Assembly (NCBI GenBank): GCA_938022295.1
Contig: CALIDR010000254.1
Location: 1-6,604, forward strand
Direction: 5' to 3'
DNA length: 6,604 bases
From: an uncultured Burkholderiaceae bacterium
GTDB lineage: Bacteria; Pseudomonadota; Gammaproteobacteria; Burkholderiales; Burkholderiaceae_C
The stretch's first letter is position 1. Each line of letters opens with the position of its first letter. The notes below the pieces were generated by a model. It was not told where the DNA came from, did no database searches, and was given only the letters and a program-made list of their open reading frames with translations. The position numbers and the translations under genes are program-made. This document shows positions 6,470 to 6,604 of this stretch, one piece after another.

Positions 6470-6482
6470 CACCCGATGGGTG
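6470..6482 (+). repeat. Short palindrome abutting the predicted intron 5' splice site
   Basis: CACCC (6470-6474), loop GAT, GGGTG (6478-6482) is a perfect 5-bp hairpin whose last base is the last exon base before the intron's GTGCG. TGGGTG at 6477-6482 would be the intron-binding site IBS1, the exon stretch that pairs with domain I of the intron. The pairing is seen in the sequence; the IBS1 role follows from the predicted boundary. Confidence 0.4.
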
Positions 6483-6604
6483 GTGCGCCGGGAGACCGGC
6501 AAGGAGTAGGTGGTGCGAGTCCACCGCGATGAAGGAGTAGCGAACCACATCGGCCCCGAGCCGTGCGTCGGCGTCCGCGAGGACGCAGGCGAAGCGTCGG
6601 CAGG
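6483..6604 (+). mobile_element. 5' end of a bacterial group II intron (domain I), cut by the window edge
   Basis: Group II introns are self-splicing, retromobile ribozymes that start with GUGYG. Here GTGCG at 6483-6487 is followed by the expected early domain I elements. GCCGG-GAGA-CCGGC (6487-6500) is a stem with a GNRA loop. After AAGGAGTA comes GGTGG-TGCGAGT-CCACC (6509-6525), the typical stem with a GYRAGU-type loop. CGATG (6527-6531) then pairs with CATCG (6548-6552) around AAGGAGTAGCGAACCA. After CCCCGAG comes GCGTCC-GCGA-GGACGC (6571-6586), a perfect GNRA hairpin, then AGGCGAAGCGTCGGCAGG. The order and spacing match the starts of bacterial introns with a reverse transcriptase/maturase gene, which would lie to the right on the + strand. 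The subclass cannot be fixed from 122 nt. It could also be a truncated remnant. Confidence 0.78.

Noticed and set aside
5942..6550. Minus-strand open frames over the cytochrome and its downstream region
   Set aside because: They run antisense to a cytochrome with an intact CXXCH and signal peptide and then into the intron structure; no ribosome binding site or domain was seen.

Overview
The window is very GC-rich chromosomal DNA with all genes on the + strand. The sequences resemble Betaproteobacteria of the order Burkholderiales (Rubrivivax/Leptothrix-like). This placement is inferred from GC content, protein family style and TACAAT-type promoter elements; no database search was possible.

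Layout. (1) Positions 1-576 hold the C-terminal end of rarA, the AAA+ replication/recombination ATPase, cut by the left edge. (2) After a 198-nt gap with a candidate promoter comes a four-gene branched-chain amino acid-type (HAAT) ABC transporter: livH (775-1698) and livM (1713-2801), the two membrane permeases, then livG (2812-3582) and livF (3689-4402), the two ATPases. No periplasmic binding protein gene lies in the window, so the substrate cannot be read from it. The first three genes are packed tightly; livF is set apart by 106 nt that can fold into a two-tier hairpin. (3) After 156 nt with a GC-rich hairpin and a possible promoter comes a secreted glucose/sorbosone-dehydrogenase-family beta-propeller protein, probably PQQ-dependent (4559-5833). 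It is followed by a small exported class I c-type cytochrome (5936-6262). The two look like a periplasmic dehydrogenase and its electron acceptor, but a 14-bp terminator-like hairpin lies between them. (4) From 6263 to 6482 I see no gene, only several short inverted repeats. (5) From about 6483 to the right edge the sequence has the 5' consensus and the early domain I stem-loops of a bacterial group II intron. The rest of the intron, including any reverse transcriptase/maturase gene, lies outside the window.

The genes are individually familiar. The most noteworthy parts are the truncated group II intron with a palindrome ending exactly at its predicted 5' splice site, the hairpin dividing the dehydrogenase/cytochrome pair, and the pairing of a periplasmic quinoprotein module with a liv transporter that has no local binding protein. 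I found no clearly new biological system.
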